Source: PALSA-612 sp046729255
Lineage (GTDB): Bacteria; Actinomycetota; Thermoleophilia; Gaiellales; Gaiellaceae
Length of the DNA stretch: 28,574 nucleotides
Direction of reading: 5' to 3'
Assembly: GCA_046729255.1 (NCBI GenBank)
Contig: JBKPGF010000047.1
Location: forward strand, 1 to 28,574
Shown piece after piece: positions 20,567 to 28,171 of the stretch (position 1 is its first letter; each line of letters opens with the position of its first letter). Position numbers and translations under genes: made by a program. Below the pieces are notes generated by a model. It worked only from the letters and a program-made list of their open reading frames with translations, did not search any database and was not told the DNA's origin.

Positions 20567-21556
20567 ATGGACCTGACCTTGCTGGAGGAGTTGTTGGCAG
20601 CTCGCGGGGAGCCTGCCTACCGTGCCGACCAGGTCTGGGAGTGGGCGGCACGGGGAGCCTCGGGGTACGAGGCGATGACGAACGTGCCGGCGTCGCTCCG
20701 GTCGGTGCTGGCCGAGGACGTGCCGTTCTCCACGCTCACCGTCGAAGCGGAGGCGCGGTCGCGGGACGGCACCGTCAAGGCGCTCTTCTCGACGCACGAC
20801 GGCCATCCGATCGAGGCCGTGCTCATGACCTACAGGGACGGGCGTCGCTCTCTCTGCCTGTCCTCGCAATCCGGCTGTCCCCTCACGTGTACGTTCTGCG
20901 CCACGGGACAGATGCGCTTCCGCCGCAACCTCACGGCATCGGAGATCGTCGACCAGGCCCTCCACTTCCGCCGGCTTGCCCCGTTGACCCATGTCGTCTT
21001 CATGGGCATGGGCGAGCCGATGCTGAACCTCGACCACGTGCTCGGCGCGGCGGCCCGCCTGCCCGACGTCGGCATCACCCACCGCCGCACGACGGTGTCG
21101 ACCGTCGGCTGGCTGCCGGGGCTCTGCCGTTTCGTCGACGAGGTCACGGAGCCCATCCGACTCGCGCTGTCGCTGCACGCGCCGGACGACGCGCTCCGCT
21201 CGCAGCTCATGCCGGTGAACGACCGCTATCCGCTCGCGGACGTGCTCGCCCAGTGTCGGACGTACGTCTCGAGGCGGCGGCGGAAGGTCTTCGTCGAGTA
21301 CGTGATGCTCGCCGGAGTAAACGACCGCGTCGAGCAGGCGCGACAGCTGGCGGGGCTGCTCGACCCCGCATCGTTCAAGGTCAACCTCATCCCATACAAC
21401 CCCACCGGAGCATTCGACGGCTCGTCCCGGAAGGCGATCGACGCGTTCAAGCGTGTGCTCGACCGCGCCGGCCTGCCCGCCACGGTGCGGTTGACCCGCG
21501 GCCGCGACATCGATGCGGCCTGCGGCCAGCTGGCGGCGAAGCGCGCCGCCGCATGA
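20567..21556 (+). CDS. rlmN: 23S rRNA A2503 / tRNA A37 C2-methyltransferase RlmN
   Basis: A 329-residue radical SAM enzyme that methylates carbon 2 of adenosine 2503 in 23S rRNA and A37 in some tRNAs. The [4Fe-4S] cysteines are Cys104, Cys108 and Cys111 in GCPLTCTFCATGQMRF. GMGEPMLNLD follows as the SAM-contacting GEP motif, then LALSLHAPDD, VEYVMLAGVND and NLIPYNP, all family hallmarks. The methyl-carrier cysteine is in DIDAACGQLA near the C-terminus. Start ATG 20567 gives the usual N-terminal helical domain (LEELLAARGEPAYRADQVWE). Ends seven bases from the convergent proline dehydrogenase gene. Confidence 0.96.
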   Translation: MDLTLLEELLAARGEPAYRADQVWEWAARGASGYEAMTNVPASLRSVLAEDVPFSTLTVEAEARSRDGTVKALFSTHDGHPIEAVLMTYRDGRRSLCLSSQSGCPLTCTFCATGQMRFRRNLTASEIVDQALHFRRLAPLTHVVFMGMGEPMLNLDHVLGAAARLPDVGITHRRTTVSTVGWLPGLCRFVDEVTEPIRLALSLHAPDDALRSQLMPVNDRYPLADVLAQCRTYVSRRRRKVFVEYVMLAGVNDRVEQARQLAGLLDPASFKVNLIPYNPTGAFDGSSRKAIDAFKRVLDRAGLPATVRLTRGRDIDAACGQLAAKRAAA

Positions 21557-21563
21557 CGCGGCA

Positions 21564-22499
21564 TCAGCCGCGCACGAGGTTCCGCAGCAGGAAGCCGATG
21601 TTGGCAGGCCGCTCTGCGAGGCGGCGCATGAGGTAGCGGTACCAGTCGGGCCCGAACGGCGTGGCGACGAGCACCGCGTAGCCGCGGCGCACGAGCGACA
21701 GCTGGAGCTGCGGCCGCACGCCGTAGAGCATCTGGAACTGAAAGCGCTCGGCGGGGATCTGCTCGCGCTCGGTGAACGCGACGGCGTGCTCGATCATCCG
21801 CTCGTCGTGGGTGGCGATGCCGACGAACCCTGCCTCGCGCAGCGCGCGCTCGAGCAGCCGGATGTAGGCCGCGTCGACGTCCCGCTTCTCCGGATGCGCG
21901 ATCTCCGGGGGTTCGAGGTAGGCGCCCTTGCAGATGCGGACGTTCGGCCGCAACGGCAGGAGCTCCTCGAGATCGCGCTCGGTGCGATAGAGGTACGCCT
22001 GCAGCACGACGCCGACGTTGTCGGCCCCCGCGTCACGCAGCCGCCGATAGACGGCTAACGTCGGATCGACGTAGCGCGACTCCTCCATGTCCATCCGCAC
22101 GAAGTTGCCAAGGCTGTGCGCGTGCGCGGTGAGCGCGGCGACGTTCTCGTAAGTGAGCTCCTCGTCGAGTGTGAGCCCGAGATGCGTCGGCTTGACGGCG
22201 AGGTTCGTCCGCAGCTGTTCGCGATCGATGCCGTCGAGCACGCCCTTGTAGTCCTCGACCACCGCGCGGGTCTCCGCCGGCTTGCGAACTCCCTCGCCGA
22301 GGATCGTGGTGTTCGTCAGCAGACCCTTCTCGTTGAGTTGCCGGAGCGCCGCAGCTGCGGTCTCGAACGTCTCCCCGGCGACGAAGCGCGAGGCGCCGAA
22401 GCGCATGCCGTGTCGCCGGACCCAGGCGCGCAGCGTCTCGCTCTCGGCAGCCGCGAGGATCGCACGCCGCGATATCGCGTTGACCACGTCGCCGATCAC
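21564..22499 (-). CDS. Proline dehydrogenase (monofunctional)
   Basis: A 311-residue FAD enzyme that oxidises proline to pyrroline-5-carboxylate, PRODH family of the short single-domain type, a TIM barrel. Recognisable: GASRFVAGETFETAAAALRQ near the N-terminus, VVLQAYLYRTERDLEELLP, RICKGAYLEPPE (substrate/FAD contact), FVGIATHDERMI, FQFQMLYGVR and the C-terminal RPANIGFLLRNLV. Start GTG 22499 gives a normal family length; GTG 22487 is in frame too. No ribosome binding site or -10 box is evident, and the 170-nt gap to gcvPB is filled by the palindromic element, so its expression may depend on reading through that element. No P5C dehydrogenase is in the window. Confidence 0.9.
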   Translation of the reverse strand: MIGDVVNAISRRAILAAAESETLRAWVRRHGMRFGASRFVAGETFETAAAALRQLNEKGLLTNTTILGEGVRKPAETRAVVEDYKGVLDGIDREQLRTNLAVKPTHLGLTLDEELTYENVAALTAHAHSLGNFVRMDMEESRYVDPTLAVYRRLRDAGADNVGVVLQAYLYRTERDLEELLPLRPNVRICKGAYLEPPEIAHPEKRDVDAAYIRLLERALREAGFVGIATHDERMIEHAVAFTEREQIPAERFQFQMLYGVRPQLQLSLVRRGYAVLVATPFGPDWYRYLMRRLAERPANIGFLLRNLVRG

Positions 22500-22504
22500 G
22501 GCGA

Positions 22505-22669
22505 GGAGGGTCTGGCGGGACGGTGCTCGTCGCTGGGGCGCGCTGGTCGTCGTACTGCAAGGACGCAGGGAGCCCGCGTACTGAACGAAGTACGTGGGCG
22601 ACCGAGGACGCCGCAGGACGGCGATCCAGTGCGTTTCAGCGGCACAGACACTGTTTCGCCAGACCCTCC
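22505..22669 (-). repeat. Structured palindromic element, copy 2 of 2
   Basis: 165 nt closed by a perfect 13-bp stem, GGAGGGTCTGGCG with CGCCAGACCCTCC (22669-22657 and 22517-22505, minus strand). It starts directly after the gcvPB TAA and ends five bases before the proline dehydrogenase GTG. The core hairpin pairs GCCC-A-CGTACT with AGTACG-C-GGGC around TCGTTC; CGCCG/CGGCG and CTGC/GCAG hairpins lie on either side. The 16-base GTACGCGGGCTCCCTG (22581-22566) is identical in copy 1. In the closing stem two neighbouring pairs are swapped relative to copy 1 (T-A, C-G here; C-G, T-A there), so pairing is kept while sequence changes. Confidence 0.78.
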
Positions 22670-24136
22670 TTAACGCCCGGCGCGTGCCTCGGCCGGACGC
22701 TCTTCGAAGCCGTGCGTCACGACCAGCTGCTTGACGGCTTTCACCTCGTCGAGGCGGCCCACCGGCTGAGAGCGAGGCGCCTGGTGGAGCAGCTCTGGAT
22801 CGTCCGTCGCCTCCCGCGCGATCGCTTTCATCGCATCGGCAAACTCGTCGAGCGTCTCCTTTGCCTCCGTCTCCGTCGGCTCGATCATCAGCGCCTCGGG
22901 CACGACGAGCGGGAAGTAGATGGTCGGCGGATGGAAGCCGTAATCCATGAGCCGCTTGGCCACGTCGAGAGCGGTGACGCCGTGCTCTCGCTTCAGCGTG
23001 CGCGCCGAGACGACGAACTCGTGCATGCACAGGCGGTCGTACGGCAGCTCGTACGTGTCGCGGAGCAGCGCGAGCAGGTAGTTCGCGTTGAGCACGGCCA
23101 CTTCGGACATCTCCCGCAGAGCGGGGCCGAACGTCCGGATGTAGGCGTAGGAACGGACGAAGACTCCGAACGGGCCTGTGAACGCCCGCACCTTGCCGAT
23201 CGACTTCGGCCGCTCGGAATCGAGCGTGAACCGGTCGCCGTCGCGGACGACCTGCGGCACCGGCAGGAAGGCGTCGAGCATCCCGCGGACCGCGATGGGG
23301 CCGCCGCCAGGTCCCCCGCCCCCGTGAGGTTGCGAGAACGTCTTGTGAAGGTTGATGTGGACGATGTCGAACCCCATGTCGCCGGGCCGCGTGATGCCGC
23401 AGACGGCGTTGAGGTTCGCGCCGTCGTAGTACATGAGCGCGCCTTCGCCGTGGAAGATCCGCTCCACCTCCTCGATGCCCTCGTCGAAGAGGCCGAGCGT
23501 CGACGGGTTCGTGAGCATCAGGCCGGCGGTCGTCTCGTCGACCTTGCCGCGCAGGTCGTCGAGGTCGATGTTCCCGCGCGGGTCCGTCGCCACCTGGACG
23601 AGCTCGTAGCCGGCCATCGTCACGCTGGCCGGGTTCGTGCCGTGCGCCGTGTCGGGGACGACGATCCGCCGGCGCTCCTCGTCCTCCCCGCGATCCGCGA
23701 AGTACGCGTGCATGAGCATGAGCCCGGTCAGCTCGCCCTGTGACCCTGCGGCCGGCTGCAGCGAGACCGCGTCGAGGCCGCAGACCTCGGCAAGAATCTC
23801 CTGCAGCCGCCACATGAGCTCGAGCGCCCCCTGCGCCCCGTCCTCCTCCTGCAGCGGATGGAGATCGGCGAAGCCGGGGAGGCGTACGACGACCTCGTTC
23901 ACCCGTGGGTTGTGCTTCATCGTGCAGGAGCCGAGGGGATAGAACCCCGTGTCCACGCCGAAGTTCCTCGTCGTCAGGCCCGTGAAGTGGCGGACGAGCT
24001 CCGGCTCGGAGATCTCGGGCAGGCGAGGCGGCTGTTCGCGGCGCAGGCCGGCCGGGACCTCGGGTACGGGTAGGTCGTGCCGGGGGAACGTGTAGGCCGT
24101 CCGCCCCGGGACCGAGCGCTCGTAGACGAGCTTCAT
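22670..24136 (-). CDS. gcvPB: Glycine dehydrogenase (decarboxylating) subunit 2
   Basis: The PLP-carrying half of the P-protein of the glycine cleavage system, 488 residues. It decarboxylates glycine and passes the aminomethyl group to lipoyl-GcvH, as a heterodimer with GcvPA. Signatures: GFYPLGSCTMKHNPRVNE at 65-81, DTAHGTNPASV near 162-172, YYDGANLNA near 236, and the PLP lysine Lys265 in INLHKTFSQPHGGGGPG. The C-terminal part is charged and complete. Its ATG overlaps the end of gcvPA by four bases (ATGA). The TAA stop touches the palindromic element. Confidence 0.96.
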   Translation of the reverse strand: MKLVYERSVPGRTAYTFPRHDLPVPEVPAGLRREQPPRLPEISEPELVRHFTGLTTRNFGVDTGFYPLGSCTMKHNPRVNEVVVRLPGFADLHPLQEEDGAQGALELMWRLQEILAEVCGLDAVSLQPAAGSQGELTGLMLMHAYFADRGEDEERRRIVVPDTAHGTNPASVTMAGYELVQVATDPRGNIDLDDLRGKVDETTAGLMLTNPSTLGLFDEGIEEVERIFHGEGALMYYDGANLNAVCGITRPGDMGFDIVHINLHKTFSQPHGGGGPGGGPIAVRGMLDAFLPVPQVVRDGDRFTLDSERPKSIGKVRAFTGPFGVFVRSYAYIRTFGPALREMSEVAVLNANYLLALLRDTYELPYDRLCMHEFVVSARTLKREHGVTALDVAKRLMDYGFHPPTIYFPLVVPEALMIEPTETEAKETLDEFADAMKAIAREATDDPELLHQAPRSQPVGRLDEVKAVKQLVVTHGFEERPAEARAGR

Positions 24137-24318
24137 GCCGCCACCTCCGATAGCACCTCCGCGAGACGATCGATGTCGCTCGGCGTGCGCTTCTCGGTGA
24201 CGGCGACGAGCAGGCAGTCGTCCATGCCGGGGTACTCGCGGCCGAGGGCATATCCGGGGTGCACGCCGTGCTCTCGTGCAGCCGCGATGACCTCACGCGC
24301 GTTCCGTCCGACCCGCAC
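24133..24318 (-). CDS. gcvPA: C-terminal part of GcvPA after the in-frame UAG
   Basis: Codes for the last 61 residues of glycine dehydrogenase subunit 1 (GRNAREVIAAAREHGVHPGY ... CLLVAVTEKRTPSDIDRLAE), in the same frame as the main gcvPA part and only three sense codons after its UAG. It can be translated alone: GTG 24318 has AGGAG six bases upstream, formed by the stop codon itself. As a separate chain it would supply the C-terminal small-domain segment that normally completes GcvPA. It shows no decay and overlaps gcvPB by four bases, as the uninterrupted gene would. Confidence 0.6.
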   Translation of the reverse strand: MRVGRNAREVIAAAREHGVHPGYALGREYPGMDDCLLVAVTEKRTPSDIDRLAEVLSEVAA

Positions 24319-24327
24319 GGCAAACTC

Positions 24328-25473
24328 CTAAAACGTTGTCTCGTCCGGAAACACGAGCTCGAGCCCGGCCTCCTCCAATCGGCGCCGCGCATAGCCGCCA
24401 AGCGCGATGCACGTCTCGCCGATCGCACGGAGGCCCGCGGGCCCGAGCCACGTGAGGTAGATCAGCCCCCCGAACGCGAGCAGCGTCTGGTTCGTCGTGA
24501 TGTTCGACGTCGCCTTCTCGCGGCGAATGTGCTGCTCCCGCGTCGAGAGCGTGAGCACATAGCCTCGCCGTCCTTCGGCGTCCGTCGTCTCCCCGACGAT
24601 CCGACCCGGCATGCGTCGGACGTGCTCCACGCGGCAGGCGAGGAAGCCGTAGTGCGGCCCGCCGAAGGACTGCGCGTTGCCGGCGCCCTGCCCCTCTCCG
24701 GCGACGATCGCGCAGCCGTACCGCCCAGGCGCCTCGAGGACGCCCAGCGAGATCGGATCGACGTGAGCAACGGGAAGCGCGCCTGTGTCTGCCGCTGCCG
24801 CGGCGAGCTCTGGCGCGGGCTCGAGACAACCGAAGAAGTTCGGCTGTTGGAAGACGACTGCCGCAGCCTCACCAGCTGCCGCGGCGACGGCCGCCGGATC
24901 GGTGACGCCGCCCTTGTGCGGGACCTCGAGGACCTCGAGGCCGAAACCGGGCGCATACGTCTTCATGACCTGGCGTACCTGCGGACTCGTGGTCTCCGTG
25001 ACGACGATGCGCGTCCGGCCGGTGATGTGCTTCGCCATGAAGCAGGCATCGGCGGCAACGGTCGTGCCGTCGTACCCGGAGGCGTTGGACACGTCCATGC
25101 CAGTCAGCTCGCAGATGGCCGTCTGGTACTCGAAGATCGCCTGCAGCACGCCCTGGCTCAGCTCGGGTTGATACGGCGTGTATGCCGTAAGGAACTCGCC
25201 GCGCTGGAGGATCGTGTCGACGACCGCGGGCACGTAGTGGTCGTAGATCCCCGCCCCGAGAAAGGAAAGCTGGCGTCGCGTATGGACGTTCCGTGCGGCC
25301 AGCTCTTCGAGATGCGCCACGAGCTCCGGCTCCGAGAGGGCAGGCTCGAGATCGAGCTCCCGCTCGAGCCGCACTCCTCGCGGAATGTCGCGGAAGAGCT
25401 CCTCGACGCTCGCCACGCCGATCGTCGCAAGCATCTGCTCGCGATCCGCGTCCGTCAGCGAGAGAAAGCTCAC
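24328..25473 (-). CDS. gcvPA: Glycine dehydrogenase (decarboxylating) subunit 1, cut by in-frame UAG
   Basis: The non-PLP half of the split P-protein; 381 residues are read before TAG at 24330-24328. All expected regions are there: LGAGIYDHYVPAVVD, TAYTPYQPELSQGVLQAIFE, GMDVSNASGYDGTTVAADAC, AGEGQGAGNAQSFGGPHYGF and EKATSNITTNQTLLA. The frame continues without shift after the TAG (TTF-stop-EFAVR), where relatives usually have a lysine or similar residue in a TFxEF context. Total length with the C-terminal part would be 446, the normal size. GTG 25473 overlaps the gcvH stop (GTGA). TAG ends many other genes in the window, so it is read as stop in this organism. Either a nonsense mutation, a sequencing error or a true split gene. 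Confidence 0.85.
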   Translation of the reverse strand: MSFLSLTDADREQMLATIGVASVEELFRDIPRGVRLERELDLEPALSEPELVAHLEELAARNVHTRRQLSFLGAGIYDHYVPAVVDTILQRGEFLTAYTPYQPELSQGVLQAIFEYQTAICELTGMDVSNASGYDGTTVAADACFMAKHITGRTRIVVTETTSPQVRQVMKTYAPGFGLEVLEVPHKGGVTDPAAVAAAAGEAAAVVFQQPNFFGCLEPAPELAAAAADTGALPVAHVDPISLGVLEAPGRYGCAIVAGEGQGAGNAQSFGGPHYGFLACRVEHVRRMPGRIVGETTDAEGRRGYVLTLSTREQHIRREKATSNITTNQTLLAFGGLIYLTWLGPAGLRAIGETCIALGGYARRRLEEAGLELVFPDETTF

Positions 25474-25865
25474 TTCGCGTCGAGCAGCTGCCGGTAGCCG
25501 TCGGCGTCGAGGAGCGAGTCGACCTCCGTCGGATCGGACAGCCGGATGCGCACGAGCCAGCCCTCTCCGTACGGGTCCTCGTTCACGGCATCGGGCTCGT
25601 CGACGACCTTCTGGTTGACCTCGACCACCTCGCCGGACAGCGGCGCGATGAGGTCGGAGACCGCCTTGACCGACTCGATCTCGCCGTACACACCCTCTTT
25701 CGACACCGTGGCGCGGACGTCCGGTGGCTCGTAGTGCACGAGCTCGCCGAGCGAGTCCTGCGCATACCACGTGATGCCGAGCGTTGCCTCCTCCCCTTCG
25801 ACTCGTGCCCAGTCGTGCGCCGGGTGGTAGCGCAGGTCGTCCGGGTAGCTCTCCGCAGCGGCCAC
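25470..25865 (-). CDS. gcvH: Glycine cleavage system H protein
   Basis: A 131-residue lipoyl-carrier protein that shuttles the aminomethyl group between the P, T and L proteins. The lipoylated lysine is Lys67 in GEIESVKAVSDL, set in the usual beta hairpin; upstream HDWARVEGEEATLGITWYAQ and DSLGELVHYEPPDVRATV, and downstream VVEVNQKVVDEPDAVNEDPY and GEGWLVRI, are standard. GTG 25865 starts one base after the gcvT TAA and has GAGGAG upstream inside gcvT. Tight overlap with gcvPA shows an operon. No L-protein (dihydrolipoamide dehydrogenase) gene is in the window. Confidence 0.95.
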   Translation of the reverse strand: MAAAESYPDDLRYHPAHDWARVEGEEATLGITWYAQDSLGELVHYEPPDVRATVSKEGVYGEIESVKAVSDLIAPLSGEVVEVNQKVVDEPDAVNEDPYGEGWLVRIRLSDPTEVDSLLDADGYRQLLDAK

Positions 25866-25866
25866 G

Positions 25867-26919
25867 TTACGGCTCCTCTCGCTCGTAGATGGGCTTTTTG
25901 ACGACGTGAGCGCGTCGCTCTTTGCCGCGCACGTCGATCGTGATCTTCTCACCGGGGCTCGCGACGGGGGTCCGCAGGTAGCCCATGCCTATGCCCTGGT
26001 CGAGCATCGGCGAGTGCGTGCCCGATGTCACGCGTCCCCCCTCGACGATGGCCATGCCCGCGCGTGGAACTGCACGGTCGTCCATGACGAACGGCGCGAG
26101 CCGCTCTGCCGGGCCTTCCTCCTTGATCCTCCGCAGTGGTTCGGCGCCGGTGAAGTCCTTGTCGAGCGCGCAGGCCCAGCCGAGCCCCGCCGAGATCGCA
26201 TCGGTGTCCGGGCCGATGTCCGAGCCGTGCAGCGGGTAGCACACCTCGAGCCGCAGCGTGTCGCGGGCACCTAGCCCGCACGGCTTCGCTCCACGGTCGA
26301 GCACGTGCTGCCACAGCTCTCCGGCGTCGCCCGCCATGACGAGCAGCTCGACGCCGGCCTCGCCCGTGTAACCCGTGTGGTTGACCATGCAGGGAATGCC
26401 GCCGAGCTGGGCCTCGCTGAACGTGAACGTCGGAGCATCCGGGAGCTCCAGCCGCGCGATGGACCGCGGCCCCTGGACGGCGATCAGCCCGTAGTCCTCC
26501 GACACGTCGCGTACGTCCGATCCGCGGATCTCGCGTTCCGCGAGCCACGCGTATGCCTCGGCGGTGTTGGCGGCATTGACGATGAGCAGAAATCGATGGT
26601 CGTCGAGCTTGTAGACGATGAGATCGTCGACGATGCCGCCGTCGTCGTTCGTCAGCAGCGTGTACTGAGCCTGGCCGGCCTCGATGCGGCCGAGGTCGTT
26701 CGAGAGCACAGATTGGAGGAGCTCGGCGGCCCGCGGGCCCTCGACCTCGAGCTCGCCCATGTGCGAGACGTCGAACGCGCCGCAATCCTCGCGCACGGCG
26801 CGGTGCTCCTCGATCACGCCCTCGTACTGCACGGGCATGTCCCAGCCGGCAAACGGCACCATCCTCGCGCCGAGCGCGACATGCGCGGCGTGGAGGGGCG
26901 TCCGTCGCAGTGTCTGCAC
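25867..26919 (-). CDS. gcvT: Aminomethyltransferase (T protein)
   Basis: A 350-residue folate-dependent enzyme that releases ammonia from the aminomethyl-lipoyl group and makes 5,10-methylene-THF. Signatures: RTPLHAAHVALGARMVPFAG, VSHMGELEVEGP, GGIVDDLIVYKLDDHRFLLI with the conserved folate-site Asp, NHTGYTGEAGVEL, and GLGARDTLRLEVCYPLHGSD. Start GTG 26919 lies seven bases after TAGCAT and matches the family N-terminus; a TTG ten codons upstream is unlikely. First gene of gcvT-gcvH-gcvPA-gcvPB. With only 51 bases between ftsZ and its start, there is no room for a glycine riboswitch. Confidence 0.96.
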   Translation of the reverse strand: MQTLRRTPLHAAHVALGARMVPFAGWDMPVQYEGVIEEHRAVREDCGAFDVSHMGELEVEGPRAAELLQSVLSNDLGRIEAGQAQYTLLTNDDGGIVDDLIVYKLDDHRFLLIVNAANTAEAYAWLAEREIRGSDVRDVSEDYGLIAVQGPRSIARLELPDAPTFTFSEAQLGGIPCMVNHTGYTGEAGVELLVMAGDAGELWQHVLDRGAKPCGLGARDTLRLEVCYPLHGSDIGPDTDAISAGLGWACALDKDFTGAEPLRRIKEEGPAERLAPFVMDDRAVPRAGMAIVEGGRVTSGTHSPMLDQGIGMGYLRTPVASPGEKITIDVRGKERRAHVVKKPIYEREEP

Positions 26920-26958
26920 GGGCCGGATGCTAACCGGCTGCCCCTCCAAGCCGGAGGG
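26920..26958 (-). promoter_or_regulatory. gcv operon -10 box and ftsZ 3' hairpin
   Basis: TAGCAT (26932-26927, minus strand) ends seven bases before gcvT GTG 26919. Just upstream, CCCTCC/GGAGGG (26942-26947 and 26953-26958) forms a six-bp hairpin 12 bases past the ftsZ stop; it lacks a T tract but may weaken read-through from ftsZ. Confidence 0.45.
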
Positions 26959-26970
26959 TGTTAACGATCG

Positions 26971-28068
26971 CTACGAGTCGCGAAGGAACGACGGGACATC
27001 GAGGACTTCCTTCGGGATGTCGAACCCGCTTTCCTCGCGCGTCGGCGTCGACGTGGCGAGGGCGGGCTCCCGCTCGCGGTCACGCGTGAACTCGGGCGCC
27101 ACCTTCTTCTTCCGGCGGCGCTGCTGCCCGAACCCGGTGGCGATGACCGTGACGCGGAGCTCGTCGTCCATGCCCTTGTCGATGACCGCGCCGAAGATGA
27201 TGTTCGCGTCGGCCGACGCGGCCGACGTCACGACCTCGGCCGCCTCGTTCACCTCGAACAGCCCGATGCTCTTGCCGCCCGTGATGTTGAGGAGGATCCC
27301 GGTGGCGCCTTCGATCGAGGCCTCGAGCAGCGGCGACGACACGGCCTGCCTCGCCGCCTCGGCCGCCCTGTTCTCGCCGCGAGCTGAGCCGATGCCCATC
27401 ATCGCGGTCCCCGCGTCGCGCATGATCGTGCGCACGTCGGCGAAGTCGAGGTTCACGAGCCCCGGCACGGTGATGAGATCCGTGATGCCCTGAACGCCCT
27501 GGCGGAGCACGTCGTCCGCGAGCCGGAACGCATCGACGACCGACGTCTGCCGCTCGATGACCTGGAGCAGTCGGTCGTTCTCGATGACGATGACCGTGTC
27601 GACCCGCTCGGCGAGCTCGGTGATGCCCTGCTCAGCGACGTCGAACCGGCGGCGACCCTCGAACGAGAACGGTCGCGTCACCACACCAACGGTCAGGGCC
27701 CCCACCTCGTTGGCGAGGTCGGCCACGATCGGGGCCGCTCCCGTGCCCGTGCCGCCGCCCTCGCCGGCGGTCACGAACACCATGTCCGCGCCCTTCAACA
27801 CTTCCTTGAGCTCGTCGCGGGACTCGTACGCCGCGGCGTGCCCTACCTGCGGATCCGCGCCGGCACCGAGCCCGCGCGTCACCTGATCGCCGATGTGGAT
27901 CTTTACGTCGGCGTCGCTCATGAGCAGAGCCTGCGCATCGGTGTTCACGCCGATGAACTCGACGCCCGCGAGCCCTGCATCGACCATCCGGTTCACGGCG
28001 TTCGTGCCGCCGCCGCCCACTCCAACAACCTTGATCACAGCTACGTAATTACCGGCTTGTCCTCTCAC
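26971..28068 (-). CDS. ftsZ: Cell division GTPase FtsZ
   Basis: A 365-residue tubulin homologue that polymerises into the Z-ring at mid-cell. NYVAVIKVVGVGGGGTNAVN starts at residue 7, the tubulin signature GGGTGTG is at 104-110, the T7 loop is seen as NLDFADVRTIM, and the core ends near VTVIATGF. A basic linker (QQRRRKKKVAPEF and after) leads to the C-terminal partner-binding peptide DVPSFLRDS. Start GTG 28068 is chosen because actinobacterial FtsZ keeps NY-AVIK after a few residues, and GGTGGA lies just upstream; GTG 28038 would cut that segment. It has its own consensus promoter and a leader of about 58 nt with a hairpin. Follows ftsQ. Confidence 0.97.
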   Translation of the reverse strand: MRGQAGNYVAVIKVVGVGGGGTNAVNRMVDAGLAGVEFIGVNTDAQALLMSDADVKIHIGDQVTRGLGAGADPQVGHAAAYESRDELKEVLKGADMVFVTAGEGGGTGTGAAPIVADLANEVGALTVGVVTRPFSFEGRRRFDVAEQGITELAERVDTVIVIENDRLLQVIERQTSVVDAFRLADDVLRQGVQGITDLITVPGLVNLDFADVRTIMRDAGTAMMGIGSARGENRAAEAARQAVSSPLLEASIEGATGILLNITGGKSIGLFEVNEAAEVVTSAASADANIIFGAVIDKGMDDELRVTVIATGFGQQRRRKKKVAPEFTRDREREPALATSTPTREESGFDIPKEVLDVPSFLRDS

Positions 28069-28098
28069 TCTCCACCAACCTCGATCTCGACCTTCACT

Positions 28099-28120
28099 CG
28101 AACGTGATGGCCCACGTTCG
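28099..28120 (-). promoter_or_regulatory. Hairpin in the ftsZ leader
   Basis: Perfect eight-bp stem CGAACGTG / CACGTTCG with a six-base loop, within the leader predicted from the promoter at 28133-28161 and about 30 bases before the start codon. It may also be a palindromic protein-binding site. Confidence 0.5.
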
Positions 28121-28132
28121 CCTGCGAGGACC

Positions 28133-28161
28133 AGGGTAGGCGCCGCTGGTCCCGCTGTCAA
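28133..28161 (-). promoter_or_regulatory. ftsZ promoter
   Basis: TTGACA (28161-28156), a 17-base spacer and TACCCT (28138-28133), giving transcription from about 28126. It is the only perfect -35 consensus found in the window. Confidence 0.7.
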
Positions 28162-28171
28162 TCACGCCATT

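Noticed and set aside
22505..22669. A glycine riboswitch or T-box between gcvPB and proline dehydrogenase
   Set aside because: The glycine aptamer and T-box motifs are not seen, and the homologous copy at 15649-15819 lies between convergent genes where a leader riboswitch would have no target.
24328..24330. UAG read as a sense codon (pyrrolysine or a changed code)
   Set aside because: Many genes in the window end in TAG (ABC exporter, HD protein, 43-aa peptide, flippase-like gene, DUF4389, gltX, cax, ltaE), so TAG is an ordinary stop here.
21564..24428. A 954-codon open frame on the minus strand suggesting a fusion protein ending in proline dehydrogenase
   Set aside because: Its upstream two thirds lie out of frame over gcvPB and read as Arg/Ala/Gly-rich sequence; only the proline dehydrogenase part is real.
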